Shown: in pieces, positions 1 to 6,503 of the stretch
Layout: every line of letters starts with the position of its first letter
How positions within the stretch are numbered: position 1 is the stretch's first letter
Source of the DNA: SIG440 sp045645485
GTDB lineage: Bacteria; Bacillota; Clostridia; Monoglobales; Monoglobaceae
Direction: 5' to 3'
NCBI GenBank assembly: GCA_045645485.1
Contig: JAZRIX010000051.1
Span: forward strand, 1 to 7,462
Length of the DNA: 7,462 bases
Made by a program: the position numbers and the translations under genes
Notes under the pieces: model-generated
What the model saw: only the letters and a program-made list of their open reading frames with translations
Databases searched by the model: none
Told to the model about the DNA's origin: nothing

Positions 1-33
1 ACGAAAGTGGGCATTTGATGTTAAAATATTCAT
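1..33 (-). CDS. 5' end of a leftward gene, product unknown
   Basis: An ATG on the minus strand (33 to 31) opens a frame that stays open to the window edge and would encode MNILTSNAHFR. An AAGGAG Shine-Dalgarno sequence lies at 48 to 43, nine bases before the ATG, and an extended -10 promoter lies further upstream at 86 to 78, so the start is well supported even though only 11 codons are visible. Nothing in these residues identifies the product. The gene diverges from the SLH protein gene, and the two share the 244-base AT-rich gap at 34-277. Confidence 0.5.
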   Translation of the reverse strand, partial: MNILTSNAHFR

Positions 34-77
34 GGAAAATGACTCCTTCTGATATATGTTTTTCTTGGTCGTTAAAC

Positions 78-86
78 ATTATATCA
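78..86 (-). promoter_or_regulatory. extended -10 promoter for the leftward gene
   Basis: The minus strand reads TGATATAAT, which is a perfect TATAAT preceded by TGn, the extended -10 pattern of primary sigma factor promoters. No good -35 box is found 16 to 18 bases upstream, which is common for extended -10 promoters. Transcription would start near position 71, giving a leader of about 40 bases before the ATG at 33. Confidence 0.45.
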
Positions 87-189
87 TATTTGGAGTTCAT
101 TTTCCTTTTTATTTGTCACCCATCAATTGTATCACAACATATTTTAAAAAAAATTAAAAAGTTTTTTAAAAATATAATTATGTTAAAAC

Positions 190-218
190 TTGACATAGTC
201 TAAATAATGTGGTATTCT
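190..218 (+). promoter_or_regulatory. sigma-A-type promoter of the SLH protein gene
   Basis: A consensus TTGACA at 190-195 is followed after exactly 17 bases by TATTCT at 213-218. The predicted start is near 225, giving a leader of about 50 bases. An AAGGAGG ribosome binding site at 265-271 sits six bases before the ATG at 278. Together these suggest strong, housekeeping-type expression, as expected for an abundant surface protein. I saw no clear operator or riboswitch in the rest of the 34-277 gap, which is mainly A/T runs. Confidence 0.7.
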
Positions 219-277
219 TTAAATAATAATAATTAAGTAATATACTTATTTGTATTACAGAAATAAGGAGGTTTTTT

Positions 278-1951
278 ATGAGAAGAGGTTTAATGGCTAT
301 GCTGCTTGTTGTGACTCTTGTTATGAGTTGCTTCTGCAGTGTTAGCGCAGCAACAATGACACACGATCAGTTCCTTGATTTGTGCAAGGGTCTGGCAACG
401 GAGATTGAGGTTCCTGTTGATATTGCGGGAAAATTGGTTGACGGTGGTGAATACGGTGATAAGATTTCAGCAAAGGTTGATGATGCAGCTGCATTCAAGG
501 CTGAAATCGATATGACAAATGTTAAGAATGTTGTGAAAAGCGTTCTTGATGAAGCTGAATTGATTCTCAGTGCTGAAGAATTTGCAAAGTTCAAAGACCT
601 TGAAGTTTCAGGTGAATTCAGATTTACTGCAAAATGGTCAGGTGTTGAGATGATTACCGGTAAAACTCCTCAGCAAATTGAGGATTGTTTCACCGGTATA
701 GACGGAATTTTCCAGATTCGGAGATGTTCATACTATGATGGTGTTGAATTGGGAGTTACAATGGAAGTTATTCCCGGAACAAAGGTAACAAAACTTGCAG
801 AACTTGCTGACAAGATTGCACTTGAGATTACTGATGATTACACTGTTATCGGTGACGGTCAGGTAGAGGGTACTCTCACCGGTTGGACCAAGATTGTAAA
901 TCCCCTTTCAACTTCATATGATGTTACATATAAGTTTGTTGATGATTCAAACACAGACAGAACAAAAATTAAGCCTGTTATCATTGATGTAAAGCAGCCC
1001 GGTTCAGGTGGTTCTGCTTCAACAACAAACTTCTATACATTGAAGTACGAAACAAACGGCGGAAATACATATGCTGATGAATCATATGCAGAAGGAAGAA
1101 AAGTAGAACTCACAAAGGTTCCTGAAAAAGAAGGATTTGCTTTTGCCGGTTGGTATGCAGATGCTGAACTTACAAACAAGATTACATCTGTTGTAATGGA
1201 CGGGGCAAAGACTGTATACGCAGCTTGGACAGCAGAAGGAGAACCCGGTGGCGATGTTGCTCATCCTGTTCCTGAAATCCTGAACGGTGAAGACCACATT
1301 GCATATATCCACGGTTATCCCGACGGTACTGTTCGTCCCACAGCAAACATCACACGTGCAGAAGTTGCTGCAATCTTCTTCAGACTCCTGAAGGATGATG
1401 TTAGACAGGCTAACCTTACAGACGCAAATAACTTTGCTGACGTGAACGACGGTGACTGGTTCAACACACCTGTTTCAACAATGACTAAGCTTGGCGTAGT
1501 TACAGGACGTACAGCTGATACATTTGCTCCTAATGAATTCATCACACGTGCTGAATTTGCTACAATCTGTGCAAGATTTGATGATGCTGATGAAAAGTGT
1601 GAAGATTGCAACTTCGCTGATATCGAAGGACACTGGGCATCTGATTATATCCTTGAAGCTGTAGCTTATAAGTGGATCCAGGGTTATGAAGACAATACAT
1701 TCCGTCCTGACAACAATATCACACGTGCAGAAGCAGCAACACTTATCAACAGAGTTCTTGTTCGTCTTCCCGAAGATGCAACATGCTTGCTCGAAGGTAT
1801 GAAGACATGGCCTGATAATGAAGAGGATGCTTGGTACTATCTGGCTATTCAGGAAGCTACAAACAGCCATACATACGGACGTATTGATGCGGTTAATGAA
1901 AAGTGGACTGAACTCACAGAAAACAGAGATTGGACAGTTTACGAAGACTAA
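278..1951 (+). CDS. secreted SLH-domain surface protein with InlB-type repeat
   Basis: Likely a cell-wall-anchored surface protein of 557 residues. Residues 1-24 form a signal peptide (RR, then a long hydrophobic core, with cleavage likely after VSA). Residues 26 to about 240 resemble no family I recognise; they are acidic and probably a mixed alpha/beta region. A GSGGSAST linker (about 242-249) leads into one InlB B-repeat/Listeria-Bacteroides repeat at about 252-318, marked by YETNGG, FAGWY and VYAAWT. Three SLH domains follow at about 340-373, 386-434 and 446-497, each ending in the conserved ITRAE (358-362, 422-426, 481-485); in DNA the stretch ATCACACGTGC is repeated exactly at all three. 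In this family SLH domains bind pyruvylated secondary cell wall polymers. A tail of about 60 residues follows. The start is fixed by the AAGGAGG site and signal peptide. The ligand or role of the N-terminal region is unknown. Confidence 0.9.
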   Translation: MRRGLMAMLLVVTLVMSCFCSVSAATMTHDQFLDLCKGLATEIEVPVDIAGKLVDGGEYGDKISAKVDDAAAFKAEIDMTNVKNVVKSVLDEAELILSAEEFAKFKDLEVSGEFRFTAKWSGVEMITGKTPQQIEDCFTGIDGIFQIRRCSYYDGVELGVTMEVIPGTKVTKLAELADKIALEITDDYTVIGDGQVEGTLTGWTKIVNPLSTSYDVTYKFVDDSNTDRTKIKPVIIDVKQPGSGGSASTTNFYTLKYETNGGNTYADESYAEGRKVELTKVPEKEGFAFAGWYADAELTNKITSVVMDGAKTVYAAWTAEGEPGGDVAHPVPEILNGEDHIAYIHGYPDGTVRPTANITRAEVAAIFFRLLKDDVRQANLTDANNFADVNDGDWFNTPVSTMTKLGVVTGRTADTFAPNEFITRAEFATICARFDDADEKCEDCNFADIEGHWASDYILEAVAYKWIQGYEDNTFRPDNNITRAEAATLINRVLVRLPEDATCLLEGMKTWPDNEEDAWYYLAIQEATNSHTYGRIDAVNEKWTELTENRDWTVYED

Positions 1952-1964
1952 TCTAAGGAGATTT

Positions 1965-1991
1965 AAGAGCCTCTCGTCAAGAGGGGTTCTT
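1965..1991 (+). terminator. hairpin after the SLH gene, probable weak terminator
   Basis: An 11-base stem (1965-1975 with 1981-1991, two G-U pairs) closes a five-base GTCAA loop 13 bases after the SLH gene stop. The following tract is only partly T-rich (TGATTTAATAG), so termination may be incomplete. I found no convincing promoter between it and the gene at 2028, so that gene may depend on read-through. Confidence 0.5.
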
Positions 1992-2027
1992 TGATTTAAT
2001 AGACTGATTTTTAAAGGAGAAAATGAA

Positions 2028-2477
2028 ATGATTTACGATCTTATTGCAAACAAAGATATTTATACCGCTATGGGTGACAAATATGTAAAGGCTTTTAATT
2101 TTATTGAAGAAGCAATAAAAAACGGTGTTGAAACAGGCAAGCACGTTATTGACGGTGATGATGTATATGCAAATGTAAGTGCCTACAACACAAAGACAGA
2201 GGGTGTATATGAAGCACACAAGAACTACATTGACCTTCAGTTTGTTCTTGACGGTCATGAACAGATTTTCTGGAAGAACATAAAAGACTGCAAGATTACA
2301 AAGGAATATGATGCAAAGGGTGATTATATGCTTCTTGATGCAGAAGAACCCGTTGTTCTTGATATGCCTGCAGGTGCATTTGCTATTCTTTATCCTGAAG
2401 ATGTTCACGCACCGAGCAGAGCGTACAAGGAAGTTTCAGCCGTTAAAAAGATTGTTGTAAAAATAAAAGTAGATTAA
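2028..2477 (+). CDS. YhcH/YjgK/YiaL family protein (DUF386, NanQ/EbgC-like)
   Basis: A 149-residue protein matching the YhcH/YjgK/YiaL family in length and motifs. These are small cytoplasmic cupin-like beta-sandwich proteins. E. coli YhcH (NanQ) is reported as an N-acetylneuraminate anomerase, and EbgC accompanies the Ebg beta-galactosidase. Visible family signatures are HKNYIDLQFVLDGHE (residues 64-78, with H64, D69 and E78 as likely metal or sugar ligands) and FAILYPEDVHAPS (118-130, with H127), then a lysine-rich IVVKIKV strand at the C-terminus. No signal peptide is present. AAAGGAG at 2013-2019, eight bases before the ATG, fixes the start; an earlier ATG at 2023 hits a stop after two codons. 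No sugar transporter, lyase or glycosidase is nearby, so the substrate cannot be inferred from context. The family call is firm; anomerase activity is only inferred. Confidence 0.85.
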   Translation: MIYDLIANKDIYTAMGDKYVKAFNFIEEAIKNGVETGKHVIDGDDVYANVSAYNTKTEGVYEAHKNYIDLQFVLDGHEQIFWKNIKDCKITKEYDAKGDYMLLDAEEPVVLDMPAGAFAILYPEDVHAPSRAYKEVSAVKKIVVKIKVD

Positions 2478-2502
2478 TGTTTTAATATACTTTAAAACGC
2501 AT

Positions 2503-2508
2503 TATAAT
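2503..2508 (+). promoter_or_regulatory. possible -10 box for the TIR protein gene
   Basis: A perfect TATAAT lies 30 bases before the TIR protein start, in the 61-base gap after the YhcH-family gene. The -35 region (TTTTAA or TTTAAT around 2480-2486) is poor, and a short inverted repeat (GTTTTAA at 2479-2485, TTAAAAC at 2492-2498) overlaps the spacer. The ribosome binding site is also weak: a run of five G at 2529-2533, five bases before the ATG. If real, this suggests low expression of the downstream gene. Confidence 0.35.
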
Positions 2509-2538
2509 TTTAAATGTTTTTGCAGTACGGGGGAAATT

Positions 2539-4341
2539 ATGAGAAAGTTTTTGCTATTTGGCGTTGTGTTTATTTTGCTGTTTTCGAATGCTTGCAGTGC
2601 GGCGTGGATATATCCTCCACAATCGGATTCTGAGTATATAGCACCTGAGATTACAGAGAGAATTAACATAGTTTTTGATAACTCAGGACACGAGAATGTA
2701 AAGAATATATTGATTGAATCAATGATTGCTGCAAGTATTGCAGAACATTCGGAAATTTGGATTTATCCCATTGCAGGAAGCAATGAACCTATTCGTCTTG
2801 AAACTAATCAGAAGTTTTTGGAAGAGAATTTTACAAAATACACAAAATCAAGCAATGAATTTAAAACCGAAAATATTATAGATAAAGCTTTGGCAGACTT
2901 GAAGGTATCACCTCGTCAAACAAAACGTTTGATTTTATATGCTGATAATGAAACTGCACAACAAAGAAACGAATATGATGTACATAGTTGGACGGAAAAT
3001 TATATTGCAGACAATCCGGATATAATTTTCTCCACGGCATATTCATTTGGTGCTGTTATGAATAGTGATATATTTTGGGGACAGGAAAAGGCAGCTAATT
3101 ATGAGGGCTTTAATGGCTCATTCCGTGAGTTTATTTTGATGAAAAACGGATATTCTCCCTGTGAGTTTACCTATGAGAAGGAATACGGAGTAATTCATCT
3201 CGCAAAGGAAAAGGTCAACAAAAATATCTTTGTGTTTGCAAATAATGCTGGCCATACAACATACCGCAACACTACAGAGGTTGATTTATATCTTGGTGGA
3301 TGTGCTATGGGAGATGAAAACTATAATAATTATCTGGCAAAATCCAAAGTAAAAGGTGTAGCTTTGAGCTATAATCATATTGTTGCAGAATGGGAAAGAG
3401 ATGATTCGGTTTTTGCAACAGCTGTATATACCTTGGACGGAGTAACGGTTGATCCGATGAAGGAAGGGGTATGTATTCCCCTTCTTAATGCAGAAGATGT
3501 TGAAGTTTATCATAAGGAAACACCGGGTTCAGGATTATGTTCGGCAAAAACGTCTTATGACAGTGGATATGACAAAAAACTTGTAAACTATTTTGCTCCT
3601 GAGGAAGAAGAGCTTGAACAGCAAGAATTGCCCATTAGCATTGAACAGCATTTGCCAAAAAGAAAAAATTCTATTGTATCAATAATAATGTCATTGATAA
3701 CAGGCTTTATTTCGTTGGTTTTTACTCTTTTGAATATAGCGGCATTTGTATTTGTAATTTTGCTCATAGTTTATCCGAGATTCAGAAGTAATGTCAAGCT
3801 AAAAATACATGAATCAAAATTTGGACCCCTGTACGACAAAATTGAAAGTTTTATCAAACGGTTGTGGAATGAACTGTTTGGCGGTGCGAAAAAGGTTAAG
3901 GGTATTACCAACCTCAATGGAAAATATGTTTTTGTATCAAAAAAGACCGAGGATATGGAATCGGGAAACAGCCGTGCATCTATTGTTGTCAGAGAACTCA
4001 ATTCGCGTGGGATTCAGTGCTGGCTTTCTGAGGATGGAATTGACGGCGGTGAGGATCACAATAGTGTAATTCCGCAGGCAATTAAGGAATGTGCTATCGT
4101 TCTTGTATTTGTTTCGACACGTTCTGTTATGTCTCTGGAGGTTATTACAGAAGTTGAAGAAGCAAAAACGTGCCGAAAGATGGTTATTCCTGTTCAAATT
4201 GAAGATTTTGATTTATTCAAAGAGTATTCAAATTGGAGATTTATGCTGAAACCGTATAAAAAGCTGAATTTGTTTAGTTCAAAGCCTGAAGCTATTAAGG
4301 AGATTGTTGACCAGATTCAGAAAAAATTTGATGAAATATAG
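2539..4341 (+). CDS. vWA-like / transmembrane / TIR-domain protein
   Basis: A 600-residue single-pass membrane protein. Residues 1-21 are a signal peptide (cleavage near CSA-A). Residues about 40-190 look like a von Willebrand A fold: IVFDNSGH at 44-51 matches the DxSxS metal motif with the last Ser replaced by H51, T110 sits in KTENIIDKAL, and D136 follows the strand LILYAD. Residues 195-345 form an unrecognised external region with C208, C255, C312 and C334, which could make two disulfides. An acidic Glu/Gln-rich linker (355-363) leads to a hydrophobic stretch at 378-412 flanked by Arg/Lys. The C-terminus (about 463-600) is a TIR domain: YVFVSKKTED (S467), IQCWLSEDGIDGGED (W495, G503, G504), AIVLVFVSTRS, then E538 at the position of the catalytic glutamate in NAD-cleaving TIRs. 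TIR domains in bacteria act as NADases in defence or as scaffolds; which applies here is not known. Two sampled 60-base lines (35% GC here, 48% in pyrF) hint at a composition different from the pyr genes. Confidence 0.8.
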   Translation: MRKFLLFGVVFILLFSNACSAAWIYPPQSDSEYIAPEITERINIVFDNSGHENVKNILIESMIAASIAEHSEIWIYPIAGSNEPIRLETNQKFLEENFTKYTKSSNEFKTENIIDKALADLKVSPRQTKRLILYADNETAQQRNEYDVHSWTENYIADNPDIIFSTAYSFGAVMNSDIFWGQEKAANYEGFNGSFREFILMKNGYSPCEFTYEKEYGVIHLAKEKVNKNIFVFANNAGHTTYRNTTEVDLYLGGCAMGDENYNNYLAKSKVKGVALSYNHIVAEWERDDSVFATAVYTLDGVTVDPMKEGVCIPLLNAEDVEVYHKETPGSGLCSAKTSYDSGYDKKLVNYFAPEEEELEQQELPISIEQHLPKRKNSIVSIIMSLITGFISLVFTLLNIAAFVFVILLIVYPRFRSNVKLKIHESKFGPLYDKIESFIKRLWNELFGGAKKVKGITNLNGKYVFVSKKTEDMESGNSRASIVVRELNSRGIQCWLSEDGIDGGEDHNSVIPQAIKECAIVLVFVSTRSVMSLEVITEVEEAKTCRKMVIPVQIEDFDLFKEYSNWRFMLKPYKKLNLFSSKPEAIKEIVDQIQKKFDEI

Positions 4342-4369
4342 TCAAAGTCGAACTTATTTTTAAAAATAG

Positions 4370-4412
4370 TAGGCAGTTTAAAAACAACGTTTTTAAACTG
4401 CCTATGTTTTTT
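4370..4412. terminator. strong bidirectional rho-independent terminator
   Basis: A perfect 16-base stem (4370-4385 with 4389-4404) closes a three-base AAC loop. On the plus strand it is followed by TGTTTTTT and ends the TIR gene transcript. On the minus strand it is followed by CTATTTTTA and ends the pyr operon just after pyrI. The two convergent stop codons (4341 and 4415) are only 73 bases apart, so one hairpin serves both transcripts. Confidence 0.85.
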
Positions 4413-4414
4413 CA

Positions 4415-4831
4415 TTATTTCCCTTTTGATTCGCAGTATGCACAGCGATATTCGCACTCGGCTTTGTCGATCAGGTGGAATATGTGTGGCAATTCCTGCT
4501 CGGTTGTTGTGATGCATCTGGGGTTCTTGCAGAAAATTACGTCGGTGAGCTTTTCAGGAAGGCTCATTTTTTTCTTTTCTACAAGGTTTCCGTCTTTTAT
4601 GATATCAACAGTTGCATCAGGTGACACATAGCCTAAGATGTCCATATTCAGCTCGATCAGAGCATCAATTTTAATTATATCTTTTTTGCCCATCTTTGAA
4701 CTGTTTGCATTCTTTATGATTGCAACGGGACAGTCAAGAAGGTCAAGTCGGAGGAGGTTATAGATTTCCATACCTTTTCCGGCTTTTATGTGGTCGATAA
4801 CGTATCCGTTTTTGATTGAATCTATATTCAT
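4415..4831 (-). CDS. pyrI: aspartate carbamoyltransferase regulatory subunit
   Basis: The 138-residue regulatory chain of aspartate transcarbamoylase. It has no catalytic activity but assembles with PyrB and in this family binds ATP or CTP/UTP to tune the enzyme. The N-terminal allosteric domain is visible (GYVIDHIKAGKG at 9-20, then IYNLLRL), and the C-terminal zinc domain has the expected four cysteines: C101, C106 (CKNPRC), C130 and C133 (CAYC). Length is slightly short of the E. coli protein. I start at the ATG at 4831, with AAAGGA at 4847-4842 ten bases upstream. An in-frame TTG at 4873 would add 14 residues (SKDLTILRKDVFN after the start) encoded by an intergenic repeat, lacks a Shine-Dalgarno sequence and is not expected for the family, so it was rejected. 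It is the last gene of the operon, 61 bases after pyrB. Confidence 0.92.
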   Translation of the reverse strand: MNIDSIKNGYVIDHIKAGKGMEIYNLLRLDLLDCPVAIIKNANSSKMGKKDIIKIDALIELNMDILGYVSPDATVDIIKDGNLVEKKKMSLPEKLTDVIFCKNPRCITTTEQELPHIFHLIDKAECEYRCAYCESKGK

Positions 4832-4840
4832 ATTAAAAAC

Positions 4841-4882
4841 ATCCTTTCTGAGGATAGTAAGATCCTTCGACAAGCTCAGGAT
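4841..4882 (-). promoter_or_regulatory. alternating ATCCT/AGGAT hairpins over the pyrI ribosome binding site
   Basis: On the minus strand the pyrB-pyrI gap contains ATCCT (4882-4878), AGGAT (4866-4862), ATCCT (4855-4851) and AGGAT (4845-4841) in that order. Each AGGAT can pair with either neighbouring ATCCT, so the pairings 1:2, 2:3 and 3:4 compete. Pairing 3:4 (ATCCTCAGAAAGGAT) buries the AAAGGA that serves as the pyrI Shine-Dalgarno sequence; pairing 2:3 would free it. The repeats are seen directly; a role in setting the PyrI to PyrB ratio is inference, and five-base stems are weak. Confidence 0.35.
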
Positions 4883-4886
4883 GACA
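4861..4886. repeat. dispersed intergenic repeat-like element
   Basis: The plus strand carries GATCCTTCGAC followed by AAGCTCAGGATGACA, an imperfect palindrome with ATCCT and AGGAT arms. I recognise the general form (CATCCTGAGC, a short variable middle, GAAGGATC on the other strand) as a sequence found repeatedly in intergenic regions of many unrelated bacterial genomes. It lies seven bases after the pyrB stop, between pyrB and pyrI. Only one copy is in the window, so its repeated nature here rests on recognition, not on an internal match. Confidence 0.5.
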
Positions 4887-4892
4887 TATACT

Positions 4893-5804
4893 TTACTTTA
4901 TTTCCAACAGCTTCAAAATAAGCGCCATTCTCATATATTTTCCGTTGAGAACTTGTTTGAAGTAGCAAGCTCTGGGGTCATCATCCACTTTAACGCTGAT
5001 TTCATTAACCCGGGGAAGAGGATGCATAATACATAAATCCTTCTTTGCTGTTGTGAGCTTTTCGGGTGTGAGAATGTAGCTGTCCTTCAGGCGAAGATAG
5101 TCTTCCTCATTGAAAAATCTTTCTTTCTGAACTCTTGTCATATAGAGAATGTCAAGGTCGGGCATTGCCTGTGTAAGGTCGGTTGTTTCAATACATTCTG
5201 CACCGGAATCGACAATAACCTTTTTTACATAGCTTGGAATGGCAAGCTCCTTTGGTGAGACAAGAACAAACTTTATTCTGGAATAACGTGTCATTGCGGA
5301 AATAAGCGAATGTACTGTTCTGCCGAACTTAAGGTCTCCGCAAAGACCGATGGTGAGGTTGTCAAATCTACCCTTTTCTCTGTGGATTGTAAGCAAATCC
5401 GCAAGTGTCTGGGTTGGATGGTTGTGACCACCGTCACCTGCATTGATTACGGGAATTGATGCATTCATTGCTGCAACTAAAGGTGCACCTTCTTTGGGAT
5501 GACGCATTGCAATAATATCTGCATAGCAGGAAACTGTTTTTGCAGTGTCAGCAACGCTTTCGCCCTTTGTGGCCGAGCTTGAGCCTGCATCCGACATTGA
5601 AAGAACGTGACCGCCAAGCTCATACATTGCGGCTTCAAAGCTGAGCCTTGTTCTTGTGGAAGGTTCAAAAAAGAGTGTTGCTAATTTTTTTCTGTCACAC
5701 TTGTGGGCATATTTATCGGGATTTTTGATTATATCCTCGGCAACAGCAACAAGCTCGTTCAGCTCTGTTGTCGACAAGTCTTTTATATCAATAACACTTC
5801 TCAT
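4893..5804 (-). CDS. pyrB: aspartate carbamoyltransferase catalytic subunit
   Basis: The cytoplasmic enzyme joining carbamoyl phosphate and aspartate to N-carbamoyl-aspartate, the committed step of pyrimidine synthesis. The 303 residues fit the usual length. Carbamoyl-phosphate binding motif FFEPSTRTRLSFE is at 45-57 (STRTR 49-53), the loop lysine contributed to the neighbouring active site is K80 in SSSATKGES, HPTQ is at 129-132, the aspartate-domain motif TRVQKER is at 223-229 and HPLPRVNEI is at 261-269. All expected catalytic residues seem present. AAAGGA at 5819-5814, nine bases before the ATG, supports the start. It follows pyrE by 45 bases and precedes pyrI, its regulatory partner, which implies an allosteric E. 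coli-type holoenzyme instead of the unregulated trimer of Bacillus. Confidence 0.97.
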   Translation of the reverse strand: MRSVIDIKDLSTTELNELVAVAEDIIKNPDKYAHKCDRKKLATLFFEPSTRTRLSFEAAMYELGGHVLSMSDAGSSSATKGESVADTAKTVSCYADIIAMRHPKEGAPLVAAMNASIPVINAGDGGHNHPTQTLADLLTIHREKGRFDNLTIGLCGDLKFGRTVHSLISAMTRYSRIKFVLVSPKELAIPSYVKKVIVDSGAECIETTDLTQAMPDLDILYMTRVQKERFFNEEDYLRLKDSYILTPEKLTTAKKDLCIMHPLPRVNEISVKVDDDPRACYFKQVLNGKYMRMALILKLLEIK

Positions 5805-5849
5805 ATTGCATAATCCTTTCTGTAATAATTTTGGAACAGCCTTTAGAAG

Positions 5850-6482
5850 TTATGCGTTAATCCAACTTTCGTCAGAGGGATTATTGCGGAAGGAGATAAG
5901 TCTCTGGATATCTTCAGGCTTGATATAACCTTCCTGCGCTGCTACTTCTGCAATAACATCGAAGTTTGTAAGGCTGATATTTTTAACTTCTGCAGCAGCC
6001 AATCTGTCAAGTCCCTTCTGCATTCCGTATGTGAAGATTGAAACAATACCGAGGACTTCTGCACCTGCTTCGCGGAGAATGTTTACAACTTCAATAACAC
6101 TTCCGCCTGTTGAAATAAGGTCTTCAACAACAACAACCTTCTGACCTTTTTCGAGACGACCTTCAATCTGGTTCTGTCTGCCGTGATCTTTTGCACCGCT
6201 TCTTACATAACCCATAGGAAGACCAAGAAGGTGTGCTGTGATTGCCGCGTGAGCAATACCTGCAGTTGATGTACCCATAAGAACTTCAGCTTCGGGGTAG
6301 TTTTCCTTGATAAGTGTTGCAAGACCGTTTTCAACGTCTTTACGAACATCAATGTCGCTCAAAGTTAAGCGGTTGTCGCAGTATACCGGACTTTTGATTC
6401 CGCTTGCCCATGTGAAGGGTTCTTCGGGTCTGAAAAATACAGCCTTTATTTTAAGTAAGTCTTTTGCAATTAATTCTTTCAT
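5850..6482 (-). CDS. pyrE: orotate phosphoribosyltransferase
   Basis: A cytoplasmic enzyme that couples orotate to PRPP to give orotidine monophosphate, the step before PyrF. The 210-residue length is normal. The N-terminal hood has FTWASGIKSPVYCDNR (23-38), which contacts orotate and PRPP. The flexible catalytic loop is YVRSGAKDHGRQNQIEG (92-108, with R94, K98, H100), and the PRPP-binding signature is VVVVEDLISTGGS (116-128, E120/D121). It starts 21 bases after the pyrF stop, with AAGGAG at 6496-6491 eight bases before the ATG, consistent with one polycistronic transcript. Confidence 0.96.
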   Translation of the reverse strand: MKELIAKDLLKIKAVFFRPEEPFTWASGIKSPVYCDNRLTLSDIDVRKDVENGLATLIKENYPEAEVLMGTSTAGIAHAAITAHLLGLPMGYVRSGAKDHGRQNQIEGRLEKGQKVVVVEDLISTGGSVIEVVNILREAGAEVLGIVSIFTYGMQKGLDRLAAAEVKNISLTNFDVIAEVAAQEGYIKPEDIQRLISFRNNPSDESWINA

Positions 6483-6503
6483 TTTTATATCTCCTTTTAA
6501 AAA

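Noticed and set aside
15..203. 62-residue rightward frame in the left intergenic region
   Set aside because: AT-rich, with no ribosome binding site or recognisable motifs; it overlaps the divergent promoter and the start of the leftward gene.
1349..1732. Repeated ATCACACGTGC blocks as a DNA-level repeat or binding-site array
   Set aside because: All three encode the start of the ITRAE motif of successive SLH domains, so protein-level conservation explains them.
1475..1870. 131-residue minus-strand frame inside the SLH gene
   Set aside because: Cysteine- and serine-rich translation typical of an antisense shadow of a real coding region; no start signal.
1955..1960. AAGGAG just after the SLH gene stop, as a ribosome binding site for a small gene
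   Set aside because: No ATG or GTG follows at a usable distance; the next TTG reaches a stop after two codons, and the region folds into the hairpin at 1965-1991.
1977..2408. 143-residue minus-strand frame opposite the YhcH-family gene
   Set aside because: Shadow of a confidently identified gene with conserved family motifs on the plus strand; low-complexity Ile/Cys/Phe-rich translation.
2479..2498. GTTTTAA/TTAAAAC inverted repeat as a terminator for the YhcH-family gene
   Set aside because: A seven-base, nearly all A/T stem without a following T run would be too weak; it may be chance in an AT-rich gap.
2593..2597. Lipoprotein reading of the TIR protein N-terminus (C19)
   Set aside because: The residues before the cysteine (SNA) do not fit a normal lipobox; ordinary signal peptidase cleavage just after is more likely.
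4832..4873. N-terminal extension of pyrI from a TTG at 4873
   Set aside because: It is encoded by the intergenic repeat, starts with TTG without a Shine-Dalgarno sequence, and adds residues not expected for PyrI; the ATG at 4831 has AAAGGA upstream.
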